The position numbers and the translations under genes are program-made. Positions 16,878 through 25,732 of a DNA stretch of 64,000 nucleotides are shown piece by piece (position 1 is the first letter of the stretch; every line of letters begins with the position of its first letter). The notes beneath the pieces are model-generated. The model worked only from the letters and a program-made list of their open reading frames with translations. It had not been told where the DNA came from and ran no database searches. Source of the DNA: Pseudomonadota bacterium. GTDB lineage: Bacteria; Pseudomonadota; Gammaproteobacteria; Nitrosococcales; Methylophagaceae. The stretch lies in assembly GCA_030576275.1 (NCBI GenBank), contig JALIBN010000003.1, positions 1 to 64,000 on the forward strand, read 5' to 3'.

Positions 16878-18044
16878 CTACTTTTGTAGTTTAACGTATT
16901 TTGGATCTTCGACTGTTTCAGTAACTTCAACTGCTTCGGTAACTTCAACTGCTTTTGGAGCTTTAGTTACTTTTCGAGCTTTAGCTACTTTTCTAGCCTT
17001 AGCTACTTCTGGAACTTTAGGTATTTCGATAACTTCAATTGCTTCTGAAGCTTTAGCCGTTTCGGTGACTTCAACTGTTTCTGGAACTTTAGCTGTTTCT
17101 GGAACTTTAGCTGTTTCGGTAACTTCAATTGCTACTGGAGCTTTAGACGTTTCGGTGACTTCAACTGTTTCTGGAACTTTAGCTGTTTCGGTAACGTCAA
17201 TTGCTACTCGAGCTTTAGTCGTTTCAGTGACATTAATTTCTGAGGGAGCTTCAACTGCTTTTGGAGCTCTATTAGCCTCTGGACGGACCCTAGGTTGTCT
17301 ATCCCCTTGACGAGCGTAATAACCTAAGCCTTTTAAAACGATATCAGGATAGTGGGCAATAAAGGAGGGCAGTAACGGCATCACAAGAACGGCATCACCA
17401 CCCGTAATAATGAAACGTATACGATTATTAAATTGTTCATTCAAATCGTCAACTATGCGTTCCAAGCTTGCGGTGACCATATACAAGGTACCCGCTTGGA
17501 TTGCACTTTGAGTGTTAACGGCAAGTGTTTTAAATTCGCTCTCTTCCACCACATCATTAATGTTACTGGTATTGCTTGTCAGCGCTTCGCGCATCAACGT
17601 TATGCCAGGTAAAATCATTCCACCTTGGTGCGCACCATATTTAGTAACAACATCAATTGTTATAGCGGTACCACAATCTATAATACATGTGGCCTGTCTG
17701 GCATGTTGTCTGGCGGCGATTAAAGCTAACCAGCGGTCAACGCCTAGCTTATCGGCTTGCTGATAGGCATTAGTCACACCGAAACGCTTTTGTTCACTTG
17801 AAATAAACTTAGGCGTGAGTTGCCACTTTTTTTCTGACCAATCAGTGAGGTGTTCAGCGACTTTGTCACCACCAACATTAGAAACAAAAATCGCATCAAT
17901 ATCGGCGAGTTCTTTCCATTCATTAGTAAATGACGTTTTAATGCCGGTTTTTTTGCGATCAAAGCTATGGGACTCTGTGAATCGACCCGAATCTAGCGTC
18001 GTCCATTTAATACGGGAATTACCAATATCAATTAATAATTTCAT
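16878..18044 (-). CDS. coaX: Type III pantothenate kinase with long repetitive C-terminal tail
   Basis: Residues 1 to about 250 are a complete CoaX: phosphate motif LLIDIGNSRIKW, pantothenate motif KLGVDRWLALIAAR, ATP motif CIIDCGTAITID with QGGMILPGI, and ITGGDAV. It makes 4'-phosphopantothenate, the first step of coenzyme A synthesis. The family normally ends near 250-260 residues. Here the frame runs on for about 135 residues of Thr/Glu/Val/Lys/Ala, built from about 12-residue units (VTETAKVPETVE) and a basic KARKVAKARKVTKAPK segment. It overlaps birA by four bases (ATGA), the usual birA-coaX coupling. Confidence 0.93.
   Translation of the reverse strand: MKLLIDIGNSRIKWTTLDSGRFTESHSFDRKKTGIKTSFTNEWKELADIDAIFVSNVGGDKVAEHLTDWSEKKWQLTPKFISSEQKRFGVTNAYQQADKLGVDRWLALIAARQHARQATCIIDCGTAITIDVVTKYGAHQGGMILPGITLMREALTSNTSNINDVVEESEFKTLAVNTQSAIQAGTLYMVTASLERIVDDLNEQFNNRIRFIITGGDAVLVMPLLPSFIAHYPDIVLKGLGYYARQGDRQPRVRPEANRAPKAVEAPSEINVTETTKARVAIDVTETAKVPETVEVTETSKAPVAIEVTETAKVPETAKVPETVEVTETAKASEAIEVIEIPKVPEVAKARKVAKARKVTKAPKAVEVTEAVEVTETVEDPKYVKLQK
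16908..17231 (-). repeat. Tandem degenerate 36-bp repeats encoding the CoaX tail
   Basis: In frame with coaX, units with the pattern V-T-E-T-x-K-x-P-x-x-x-E recur: VTETTKARVAID, VTETAKVPETVE, VTETSKAPVAIE, VTETAKVPETAKVPETVE and VTETAKASEAIE, then shorter VTEAVE and VTETVE. The DNA repeats are close enough to show recent duplication, and one unit contains an internal six-residue doubling. All length changes are multiples of three, so the frame is kept. Confidence 0.9.
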
Positions 18045-18844
18045 GAGGCAAACCTAATGCTGACGTGACTGTTGGACAATGTGTGCAATGTATTTTCATG
18101 CTCATAACGTAGCTCACCTCGCTCATTAATGCCTCGAGCAATGACGTTGAGGGAATCTTTATCGCTGATTAAGGTAACGGGATGATTAGCTAGTGCATCA
18201 TACTGCGGCCACTGCGGTATAAAGTCGATTAAGCCACGGTGTTGAAAGTGTTCTAATGTTGTGATCATATTTTGAATTATTTTTCCTGCCAGTCCATTTC
18301 TACAGGGTATCTCAGTACAAAGCTGTTTAAGACTGGTGGTAGGTTGATGAATTTTATTTTGCGTGGCAGTTGGAAGCTTAAAGTTAAGGCCAATGCCAAC
18401 GACGGTATTTTGATTTTTTCCGAAACGTGATTCTACTAGAATTCCGGCCAACTTTTGTCTTTTATATAAAATATCATTCGGCCATTTCAACTGTAAGTCT
18501 TTGATTCCTTCAGTTTTGAGGGTTTCAATCAAACTTATTCCCACAGCAATACTAAGCCCTTCACTCACAGTTTCTGCGGGAAATGGCCAGAAAATCGATA
18601 GATACAAGTTACCAACTGAAGGCGAGTGCCAAAGGTCACCTCTCCTTCCTCGACCCGCAGTTTGAGTTTCACTAAGACATATTGCCGGAGAAATTTGCCC
18701 CTCACTAAAGCGCTGCCAAAGCACGTCATTTGTTGAGGGGACAGACTGATGAATTAAAATATCGCCCACTTTTACGCGAGTATTTGGCTCGATAGCCGCC
18801 TCGATAGCGGTCAATGATAAGGGCTGAAAATCGTGTGTCGTCAA
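18041..18844 (-). CDS. birA: Biotin-[acetyl-CoA-carboxylase] ligase, monofunctional form
   Basis: The catalytic core of biotin protein ligase is complete: SVPSTNDVLW, the biotinyl-adenylate loop TAGRGRRGDLWHSP, LKWPNDILYKRQKLAGILVE and GIGLNFKLP, plus a small C-terminal SH3-like part. The N-terminal winged-helix repressor domain of E. coli BirA is missing; the frame begins only about 25 residues before the core, so it should attach biotin to AccB without repressing biotin genes. Coupled to coaX by a four-base overlap. It starts after a 550-base stretch that holds a probable gene relic. Confidence 0.93.
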   Translation of the reverse strand: MTTHDFQPLSLTAIEAAIEPNTRVKVGDILIHQSVPSTNDVLWQRFSEGQISPAICLSETQTAGRGRRGDLWHSPSVGNLYLSIFWPFPAETVSEGLSIAVGISLIETLKTEGIKDLQLKWPNDILYKRQKLAGILVESRFGKNQNTVVGIGLNFKLPTATQNKIHQPTTSLKQLCTEIPCRNGLAGKIIQNMITTLEHFQHRGLIDFIPQWPQYDALANHPVTLISDKDSLNVIARGINERGELRYEHENTLHTLSNSHVSIRFAS

Positions 18845-18919
18845 AATATAATTGGTTGTTGTGAAGTTATCCGCTTAGTTTACCAATTACACATGAATCA
18901 TGTGTGAATAATACGGATA

Positions 18920-19359
18920 TTATTTTGACAACAGCCCATGTTTAGCCAGTGTTAAAGAAGTGGTTTCCATCACAAACAAGGCTAAAACCTTAAAGACTAT
19001 CGCCACAGGGGCAATTCGACTAAAGACAACCAGTAAAATGGTGACCATGTTGTGATCAGTTTGTAAGGATGCCTTACATCCCTCCTAAAAGCATAATTAC
19101 TATAGAAACAGCATAAACAACAATTGGTACCTTTTCCATGCAAGTTTCCAATGTGCCTGTAGAAATAGGACATCATCCATGTTGCTTACTCTATAGGCAG
19201 CCCAAAAGATAATTACCGCCCAATCTATTAATGCTAAGCTAAGCTAAGCAATATAATGATATAGCCACTACTTAAATGCGACGACTGATAACAACAAATG
19301 AAATATAGCCAGATTCATCATCATCATTTCATGAGCGTATCCTGCCCGATGTTTTTCAT
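18920..19359 (-). pseudogene. Decayed multi-span membrane protein relic
   Basis: This 550-base gap has no ORF above 60 codons, yet the minus strand reads as hydrophobic protein in pieces: MMMNLAIFHLLLSVVAF, YIIILLSLA, LALIDWAVIIFWAAYRVSN continuing into DDVLFLQAHWKLAWKRYQ, VSIVIMLLGGM, and finally MVTILLVVFSRIAPVAIVF to a stop at 18920. The pieces follow one another with frame changes and a few stops between them, as expected for a disrupted membrane protein of roughly 140 residues. The last piece alone is an intact 42-codon frame. I do not recognise the family, and chance hydrophobicity in AT-rich DNA is a real alternative. Confidence 0.4.
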
Positions 19360-19395
19360 CCTTCATTATTTTAACTAATAGAATATTAGAATTTA

Positions 19396-20163
19396 ATGAT
19401 AAACCTTATTGATAGCCATTGCCACCTTGATTTTCAATTGTTTGATATCGACCGTGCTGACATTTTGGCCCATTGCCAGCAATTAGGAGTGAACCATATT
19501 GTGATACCTGGTGTTACCGCTGATAAGTGGGAACGATTACTTAAAATCTGTGACCAGTCTGAGTTATTGCATCCGGCATTAGGGTTACATCCATTATTTA
19601 TGGAGCACCATACAGCTGAACATCTAGTGGACTTAAAAAAATTGATTGCCGCTGTTGAGCCCATAGCCATCGGTGAAATTGGTTTAGATTTTTATTTACC
19701 TAGTCATGATAAACAAGCACAAATTGATTTATTCACGGCACAACTGAAACTCGCCCAATCAGCCCAATTACCTGTATTACTGCATGTTCGTAAAGCACAT
19801 GATCAAACCATAAACTTACTTAAAAGTCATCGTGTGGTTGGAGGGATAGTTCATGCTTTTAATGGTAGCCTGCAACAAGCAGAACAATATACTAAGCTAG
19901 GATTTTTATTGGGAGTCGGTGGCGTCATTACCCATGCCAAGGCAACACGTTTGAGAACAATATTCAGCCAGCTTCCTATAGCCAGCATAGTATTAGAAAC
20001 CGACGCACCTGATATGCCACTGGCAGAGATGCAAGATCAAAAAAATACGCCAGAAAATATTCCCATAATACTCGCGTCGCTGGCAAACATTCGTTCTGAA
20101 AGCGAACAAGATCTTGCTAAAATAACCACTGACAACGCTAAACGAATTTTAAATATAAAATGA
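19396..20163 (+). CDS. TatD family metal-dependent hydrolase
   Basis: This TIM-barrel metallohydrolase of 255 residues has metal ligands in DSHCHLDF, EIGLDFY, LHVRKAHD, VHAFNG and ETDAPDMP. TatD-family proteins act as metal-dependent nucleases; this sequence is nearer the YjjV branch than the classic TatD, judged by overall pattern. It overlaps the YgjP-like gene by four bases (ATGA), so the two are translationally coupled. Precise substrate (DNA end processing or another role) cannot be inferred. Confidence 0.92.
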   Translation: MINLIDSHCHLDFQLFDIDRADILAHCQQLGVNHIVIPGVTADKWERLLKICDQSELLHPALGLHPLFMEHHTAEHLVDLKKLIAAVEPIAIGEIGLDFYLPSHDKQAQIDLFTAQLKLAQSAQLPVLLHVRKAHDQTINLLKSHRVVGGIVHAFNGSLQQAEQYTKLGFLLGVGGVITHAKATRLRTIFSQLPIASIVLETDAPDMPLAEMQDQKNTPENIPIILASLANIRSESEQDLAKITTDNAKRILNIK

Positions 20164-20663
20164 CACACTTAAAATACTTATCTGCCTACCCTGAGACGGT
20201 ACAAGATCAAGTTCGAGCCTTAATAAGCAACAACACACTCGGTGACTTATTGTTAAAAAAATATCCTGAAGTCCATGATATTAAAACAAATAAAGCCCTC
20301 TATTCGTATGTGATTGACTTAAAGAATCAATTTATTCGTCAATCTAGTCCGCTGAGTAAAGTAGTTTATGATGATAAACTTGATGTGTTGCATCAAGCAT
20401 TAGGTCTACATACCTTCGTTTCCAGAGTTCAAGGCAATAAATTAAAAGCCAAAAATGAGATGCGTATTGGCTCAGTATTTAAAACGGCACCCAGTGCGTT
20501 TTTAAATATGATCGTGGTACATGAATTAGCCCATTTAAAAGAGAAAGATCACAACAAAGCATTCTATAAATTATGTACTTACATGGAACCGAACTATCAT
20601 CAGTTGGAATTTGATATGCGTCTTTATCTGACTTACTTAGATCGTGTTGGGAAATTGTATTAA
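20160..20663 (+). CDS. YgjP-like zinc metallopeptidase-domain protein
   Basis: The C-terminal half contains VHELAHLKEKDHNKAFYKL, an HExxH-type zinc motif (HELAH) with a downstream His in the arrangement of the YgjP/SprT-like family. The N-terminal half is helical and unassigned. Length is 167 residues. The function of YgjP proteins is not established. The gene begins inside the end of tatD, and a short hairpin of seven base pairs (GAGACAG/CTGTCTC, 20677-20702) follows before the methyltransferase gene. Confidence 0.8.
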   Translation: MTHLKYLSAYPETVQDQVRALISNNTLGDLLLKKYPEVHDIKTNKALYSYVIDLKNQFIRQSSPLSKVVYDDKLDVLHQALGLHTFVSRVQGNKLKAKNEMRIGSVFKTAPSAFLNMIVVHELAHLKEKDHNKAFYKLCTYMEPNYHQLEFDMRLYLTYLDRVGKLY

Positions 20664-20714
20664 TAACATTAAAAAAGAGACAGTTACAGCACTCGCTGTC
20701 TCACTAGGGAATAA

Positions 20715-21233
20715 ATGAAACAATCTCAAGTAATCCTCGGTTTAGTCAACCCTAAAAGCCCCGATAATGTCGGTTCGGTATTACGTGCAGCCGCTAATTA
20801 TCGTGTCGACAAGGTTTTTTATACGGGTGATCGTTACCCGCGAGCCATTGAGCGTAAAGCAAGATCTGTCGATATGAGCCGTAAAATCAGCAAAGACGTG
20901 CTTATATCTCGAGCGGAATGCCTCATCGAGGTCGTCAGCAAAGATATGAAAATTGTCTGTGTCGAATTTGCCGTCAATGCCATACCTTTACCTGAGTATC
21001 AACACCCAGAAAATGCACTTTATATTTTTGGTCCTGAAGATGGCTCTATTGACCAAGATATTATCGACCAAGCCGACGCCGTTGTTTATGTGCCGACGGT
21101 GGGGTGTATGAACTTATCCGCCTCAGTGAACGTACTGCTTTATGATCGATTGGTGAAAGCGGCTAATTATCATGCCAACAATGAACTCATCCGAAAAAAT
21201 AGAGATACCAATAATCGCTTAAAAGTAGTTTAA
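20715..21233 (+). CDS. TrmH/SpoU family RNA methyltransferase
   Basis: The 172-residue protein has all three SpoU knot motifs: NPKSPDNVGSVLRAA (motif 1), YIFGPEDGSIDQDII (motif 2) and VYVPTVGCMNLSASVNVLLY (motif 3). These enzymes transfer a methyl group from AdoMet to the 2'-OH of RNA. It has no N-terminal substrate-binding extension, so the target (tRNA or rRNA) is unclear; small stand-alone members such as TrmL have similar size. The AGGGA ribosome site is in the loop-proximal end of the preceding hairpin region. Confidence 0.88.
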   Translation: MKQSQVILGLVNPKSPDNVGSVLRAAANYRVDKVFYTGDRYPRAIERKARSVDMSRKISKDVLISRAECLIEVVSKDMKIVCVEFAVNAIPLPEYQHPENALYIFGPEDGSIDQDIIDQADAVVYVPTVGCMNLSASVNVLLYDRLVKAANYHANNELIRKNRDTNNRLKVV

Positions 21234-21459
21234 TTTTAGCTTAGCACTACTTCTGTCTAGTTAACGCGTTGTTCCATGTCTTGCTGTGACTAGGTTGTTA
21301 GAACTGCCAGTGGACTAGTCATTACTGTAGTAACGTCATCATTATAGATTTATTGTAAATAGACAAAATCACGCTTTAAACATCAATATTCTATTAAATC
21401 GCACTATAAATTAGTCAACTATGACAAAATGGCACTGATGATTTTTTGTTTTGGGATTT

Positions 21460-22374
21460 ATGATGCCGCACACTGATATCACTGCTATTTTGCAGTCAAT
21501 TAACACCATTATCCTGGGTAAACATCAGGTCACCAAGCTTGCATTAACCTGTTTACTAGCAAAGGGGCATTTACTGATCGAAGATGTTCCTGGCGTAGCT
21601 AAAACAACGCTAGCCCATACGATTGCCAATACCTTAGGTTTAAAATTTCAGCGCATCCAATTTACCAGCGATATGTTACCGGCAGATATTTTGGGCGTAT
21701 CGATTTTTGATCGTCAAACGAATACCTTTAACTTTCATCAAGGCCCTATATTTACTCAATTAGTGCTTGCAGATGAAGTTAATCGAGCGACGCCACGTAC
21801 CCAAAGTGCATTACTGGAAGCCATGGAAGAACGTCAAGTGAGTATTGAAGGTCAAACTTATCGATTGCCTGCTCCTTTTTTTGTCATTGCCACCCAGAAT
21901 CCATCTACTCAAATTGGCACCTTTCCCCTGCCTGAATCTCAACTTGACCGCTTTTTAATGCGACTTAAAATTGGCTATCCTGATGCTGAAGCAGAACGCG
22001 CCCTTTTATTGGGCCAAGATCGCCGTCAACTATTAGAACAACTGCAGGCAGTGATTAGTAGCGATACTTTAATCGAGTTACAAAAAGCCGCGAGCAACAT
22101 TCATATTGCGCCTGCTTTGGTCGATTATGTGCAGAAACTATTAGCCCACACCCGTGAATCGGGTATTTTCCATTTTGGCTTATCACCTCGAGCTGGCCTC
22201 GCTTTATTACATGCCGCACAATCATGGGCACTAATTTCAGGGCGACAACAAGTCCTGCCCGAAGATGTACAAGCAGTGTTCCCTAGCGTAGTCAACCATC
22301 GATTAAATGTTCGCGATGAACATTCACAAAGTAACGCTATAGAAGAACTACTTTCCGAAGTAGCCATCCCTTAG
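21460..22374 (+). CDS. MoxR-family AAA+ ATPase
   Basis: Walker A EDVPGVAKTTLAHTIA, Walker B LVLADEVNRATPRTQSALLE, sensor 1 IATQNPSTQIGTFPLPESQLD and the sensor 2 region FGLSPRAGLALL identify a MoxR ATPase of about 304 residues. It is thought to act as a chaperone for maturation of partner complexes. I place the start at ATG 21460, three codons after the track's TTG. It is followed by DUF58 and TgpA-type genes, the standard MoxR-DUF58-transglutaminase trio, whose role in proteobacteria is poorly known. Confidence 0.92.
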   Translation: MMPHTDITAILQSINTIILGKHQVTKLALTCLLAKGHLLIEDVPGVAKTTLAHTIANTLGLKFQRIQFTSDMLPADILGVSIFDRQTNTFNFHQGPIFTQLVLADEVNRATPRTQSALLEAMEERQVSIEGQTYRLPAPFFVIATQNPSTQIGTFPLPESQLDRFLMRLKIGYPDAEAERALLLGQDRRQLLEQLQAVISSDTLIELQKAASNIHIAPALVDYVQKLLAHTRESGIFHFGLSPRAGLALLHAAQSWALISGRQQVLPEDVQAVFPSVVNHRLNVRDEHSQSNAIEELLSEVAIP

Positions 22375-22380
22375 TTATTA

Positions 22381-23349
22381 ATGATGCCCCATACTCTTAG
22401 CCAGCTTTATCATCGTTTTAATCAACTGCGTGGTCGACGAATATTTATCGTGCCGACTCGTTTTGGGTTTGCCTATGCCGGCTTTCTAATCTTAATCTTG
22501 CTAGGTGCGATAAATTACAGTAGTAGTCTAGGGCATGTTTTGTGCTTTTTGCTGGGAAGTTTAGGTTTAGTCGCCATGTTACATACCTACCGAAACCTAG
22601 CTAAAATTGAACTTCACCATGCCTTTTCCGAACATGTATTTTGTGGGGAAAAAATTCATTTCACCGTGTTATTTGATAATCAATCTCACCATGATAGCTA
22701 TCAATTAAACGTCGCCAGCAAACAAGTGCTGACACCAACATTTAATCCTTTTCGTCTATTCAAAGGCTATAGACATCATTACCTAATACCTATGCTAAAA
22801 GCACAGCTGACGACCACTGTGTCGATAACCTTAGCCAGTGAACGGCGTGGTCGTCAGCCTTTAGGTCGTATTCGCATTGCCAGTCAGTTTCCGCTTGGCT
22901 TATACACTACGTGGAGCTATTTTAATACCAGTGCTTACGCCTTAGTTTACCCCAAACCTCTTGGAGGTTTACCTTTACCATCGGCTAATGATAATGGTCA
23001 ACAGTCTAATCATCACAAACAAACGGGCGTCGATGACTTTTCTGGTTTCGATATCTATCGCTCAGGTGATCCTATTCATGCAATCGCATGGAAAGCCATG
23101 GCGCGTGATGATGTCATGAGAACTAAACAATTCACCAGCTATCAGGGTGGAAACGTGATGTTGTCATGGCAAGATGTCGCCCAACTTCGTGATACTGAAG
23201 CACGTTTATCACAACTCTGCCGCTGGATTTTACACGCTGAAGCGGCAGGCATGAATTACGGTTTAAGCTTAGCTACTACCGCCATCAATTATGGTCAAGG
23301 AGAACAGCATCGCCATCGATGTTTAAGTGCCTTAGCCCTTTATGAATAG
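22381..23349 (+). CDS. DUF58 domain protein
   Basis: Two N-terminal membrane segments (about residues 25-65, including FGFAYAGFLILILLGAINY) are followed by a beta-rich region and the DUF58 core motif VDDFSGFDIYRSGDPIHAIA with the following WKAMARDD. The family is usually paired with MoxR and may carry a von Willebrand-like fold. It sits six bases after the MoxR gene and overlaps the TgpA gene by eight bases, so the three are one operon. The 322-residue length is typical. Confidence 0.9.
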   Translation: MMPHTLSQLYHRFNQLRGRRIFIVPTRFGFAYAGFLILILLGAINYSSSLGHVLCFLLGSLGLVAMLHTYRNLAKIELHHAFSEHVFCGEKIHFTVLFDNQSHHDSYQLNVASKQVLTPTFNPFRLFKGYRHHYLIPMLKAQLTTTVSITLASERRGRQPLGRIRIASQFPLGLYTTWSYFNTSAYALVYPKPLGGLPLPSANDNGQQSNHHKQTGVDDFSGFDIYRSGDPIHAIAWKAMARDDVMRTKQFTSYQGGNVMLSWQDVAQLRDTEARLSQLCRWILHAEAAGMNYGLSLATTAINYGQGEQHRHRCLSALALYE

Positions 23350-25318
23350 CACTGTACCTACTAAGAACGCTCTATTATGGCTAATGTTAGGCTTAAGTCT
23401 TGCCGCTTTGCCTCATTTTAGTTATCAACCAATGTGGGTCTTCGTCATTTTTGCCAGTATGCTCGGTTGGCGTTGCATGGCGATCTGGCATGCCTGGCAT
23501 TTGCCTTCAAAACAACATCGCCGGATGCAATGGCTACATCATAGTATTGCTGTCCTCGCCACAGTATTATTACTGACTAGCTATGGCAACCTAATTGGCC
23601 GTGATGCTGGAGTCGCACTGCTCACTGTAATGTTAGGACTCAAAGTAGTTGAGATACGATCGTCACGAGATTACTATCTCAGTTGCTTTTTAGGTTATTT
23701 TTTAGTTGTCACCAACTTCTTTTATTCACAAAGCATCCCTAACGCCACGTTGATGTTTATCGTTGTCACTATTCTGACAACCTGTCTCATCAGCTTAAAT
23801 GATGCCAAACAAGCACTTAACAGTCGCTCACAATTTAAGTTAGCAAGCCAAATGTTATTGCAAGCCATCCCTCTGATGTTATTGCTCTTTGTGCTTTTCC
23901 CACGTATTTCCGGCCCATTATGGGGCTTACCTACTGATGCTCATAGTGCCACAACGGGCATTGATAACAACATGACACTGGGTAAAATAAGTCAGCTTAT
24001 TCAGTCTAATGAAATTGCTTTTAGGGTTAAATTTAATGGTCAACAACCGGCCCAATCAGAATTATATTGGCGTGGCCCTGTTTTATGGCACAGCGATGGC
24101 GTGACATGGACAGAACTAGATAATGAAACAAAATCGGCAACCCTGCCAAACATTCTGAACCTAGGTACTACGTATAACTATACTGCAACATTAGAAGCGC
24201 ATAATGCACGTTGGCTATTTGCACTTGATTTCCCCAACGCCTTACCCTTAGGCATCAAGGCTCATTTTACTCAAGATGGTCAATTACTCAGCGATGACCC
24301 ACTCCGCCAACGTCAACAATATGAGCTGAGTGCCCACACGCAATATCGCTTTAATGAGGACAATAATAGTTATCTTGCTGACGCCTTACAACTACCCAAT
24401 AATCAACACCCACGGACACAGCAACTGGCTCAAAAATGGTTGCAACAAACACAACTGCCACTTGAGTTGGTGCAATTGGCATTAACACATTTTAATCAGC
24501 AGGACTTTTATTACACCCTGTCGCCGCCCCAATTATCTGGCGATACTATTGATACTTTTTTATTCGAAAGTCGCCGTGGATTTTGTGAACATTATGCGGC
24601 CAGTTTTACTATTTTAATGCGTGCTGCCGGCGTGCCAACAAGGATTGTAACTGGGTATCAAGGTGGAGAAATCAATCCAGTCGATGATTTTTTAGTTATT
24701 CGCCAGCGTGATGCCCATGCTTGGACTGAAGTGTGGGTAAAGGGTCAGGGCTGGATTCGAATTGACCCAACGGCGGCCGTTGCTAAACACAGAATAGACC
24801 AAGGTATGAATACCATTATGCCGCTCAATATGCGATCACCGCTGATGCTATCAAATAGCCGTCAACTCGCAGAACTCTGGCAAACACTGCGCAATAATTG
24901 GGATGCGCTGGATAATTCATGGAACCAATGGATTTTAGCCTATGGTCCTGAACTACAGAAAGAATTTTTGTCCAAACTGGGTATGCCCAGTCCTAATTGG
25001 CAACAAATGGTAATTTGGCTAAGTGTTTCGCTCAGTATCATCTTACTACTTATTAGCTCACTTATTTTCTACCAACGTAAACGGCTTGCTCCAGTAATAT
25101 TTCTATATCAAAAATTCTGCAACAAATTTGCTGTTAATCGTAAGGCTAGTGAAGGCCCTATCGATTTTGCTGATAGAGTAAAACAGCTTTACCCTAATAA
25201 TTCAGCTGAAATAGATCGTATAAATAAGCTCTATATTAATTTGCATTATGGCAATAAATCAGTCTCAATAGATGATTTAAAACAAGCCATAAAGACGTTT
25301 AAGCCTCCTCGAATATGA
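23342..25318 (+). CDS. TgpA-type membrane transglutaminase-like protein (DUF3488, DUF4129)
   Basis: The 658-residue protein starts with about five or six membrane segments (DUF3488), then a periplasmic transglutaminase-like core whose Cys-His-Asp triad is visible in RRGFCEHYAASF, RDAHAWTEVW and WIRIDPTAAV. A last membrane segment near residue 560 leads to a cytoplasmic DUF4129-like tail. The layout equals TgpA of Pseudomonas aeruginosa, a periplasmic-facing protein reported to matter for growth there. It overlaps both neighbours by a few bases. The substrate is unknown. Confidence 0.92.
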   Translation: MNSTVPTKNALLWLMLGLSLAALPHFSYQPMWVFVIFASMLGWRCMAIWHAWHLPSKQHRRMQWLHHSIAVLATVLLLTSYGNLIGRDAGVALLTVMLGLKVVEIRSSRDYYLSCFLGYFLVVTNFFYSQSIPNATLMFIVVTILTTCLISLNDAKQALNSRSQFKLASQMLLQAIPLMLLLFVLFPRISGPLWGLPTDAHSATTGIDNNMTLGKISQLIQSNEIAFRVKFNGQQPAQSELYWRGPVLWHSDGVTWTELDNETKSATLPNILNLGTTYNYTATLEAHNARWLFALDFPNALPLGIKAHFTQDGQLLSDDPLRQRQQYELSAHTQYRFNEDNNSYLADALQLPNNQHPRTQQLAQKWLQQTQLPLELVQLALTHFNQQDFYYTLSPPQLSGDTIDTFLFESRRGFCEHYAASFTILMRAAGVPTRIVTGYQGGEINPVDDFLVIRQRDAHAWTEVWVKGQGWIRIDPTAAVAKHRIDQGMNTIMPLNMRSPLMLSNSRQLAELWQTLRNNWDALDNSWNQWILAYGPELQKEFLSKLGMPSPNWQQMVIWLSVSLSIILLLISSLIFYQRKRLAPVIFLYQKFCNKFAVNRKASEGPIDFADRVKQLYPNNSAEIDRINKLYINLHYGNKSVSIDDLKQAIKTFKPPRI

Positions 25319-25659
25319 ATAACAATGACCTTCAAAAATTCAAACAGTTGCTCGAAACTCAGCGCGGTGAGTTAATGAATTCTCAACAAATGGCGCAGAG
25401 TTCAACTGGAACGGTTGAACTTGATCAGGCGAGTGTGGGTCGTGTTTCAAGGATGGATGCTATGCAATCACAAGCAATGGCCATTGAAACATCGCGACTA
25501 CGACAGCAACAACTCAGAAAGGTATCAACGGCACTAGCTCTAATAGCATCGGGGGATTATGGTTATTGCAGCGTCTGTGATGAAGACATCAACCTTAAAC
25601 GCTTGGCAATTGATCCTGCATCAACGATGTGTGTACCCTGCGCTTCAAAACAAGAATAG
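25315..25659 (+). CDS. DksA/TraR family C4 zinc-finger protein
   Basis: This short (114 residues) DksA-type protein has an N-terminal coiled-coil and a C-terminal zinc finger with four cysteines (CSVCDEDINL and MCVPCASK). The acidic coiled-coil tip Asp residues of true DksA are not obviously conserved, so direct RNA polymerase control of the DksA sort is uncertain. It overlaps the TgpA stop by four bases (ATGA). A weak hairpin (TTCCCGA/TCGGGAA) follows in the 73 bases before tcdA and may end the operon. Confidence 0.85.
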   Translation: MNNNDLQKFKQLLETQRGELMNSQQMAQSSTGTVELDQASVGRVSRMDAMQSQAMAIETSRLRQQQLRKVSTALALIASGDYGYCSVCDEDINLKRLAIDPASTMCVPCASKQE

Positions 25660-25732
25660 TAAACCGTCCTTCCCGAATTCATTTATCGGGAATCTTATAG
25701 TGAAGTCAGCCTAGTTTAGGTTAAAATAAGCC

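Noticed and set aside
16890-17235. Regularly repeated units resembling a CRISPR array or minisatellite
   Set aside because: There are no unique spacers, and the units are in-frame coding repeats continuing the coaX frame, so they are a protein tail.
17065-17310. 81-codon plus-strand ORF with repeats
   Set aside because: It is the antisense reading of the coaX tail repeats; it has no ribosome site or known motif.
19236-19250. Short TAAGC tandem repeats
   Set aside because: Only three short units in AT-rich DNA inside a probable gene relic; no evidence of function.
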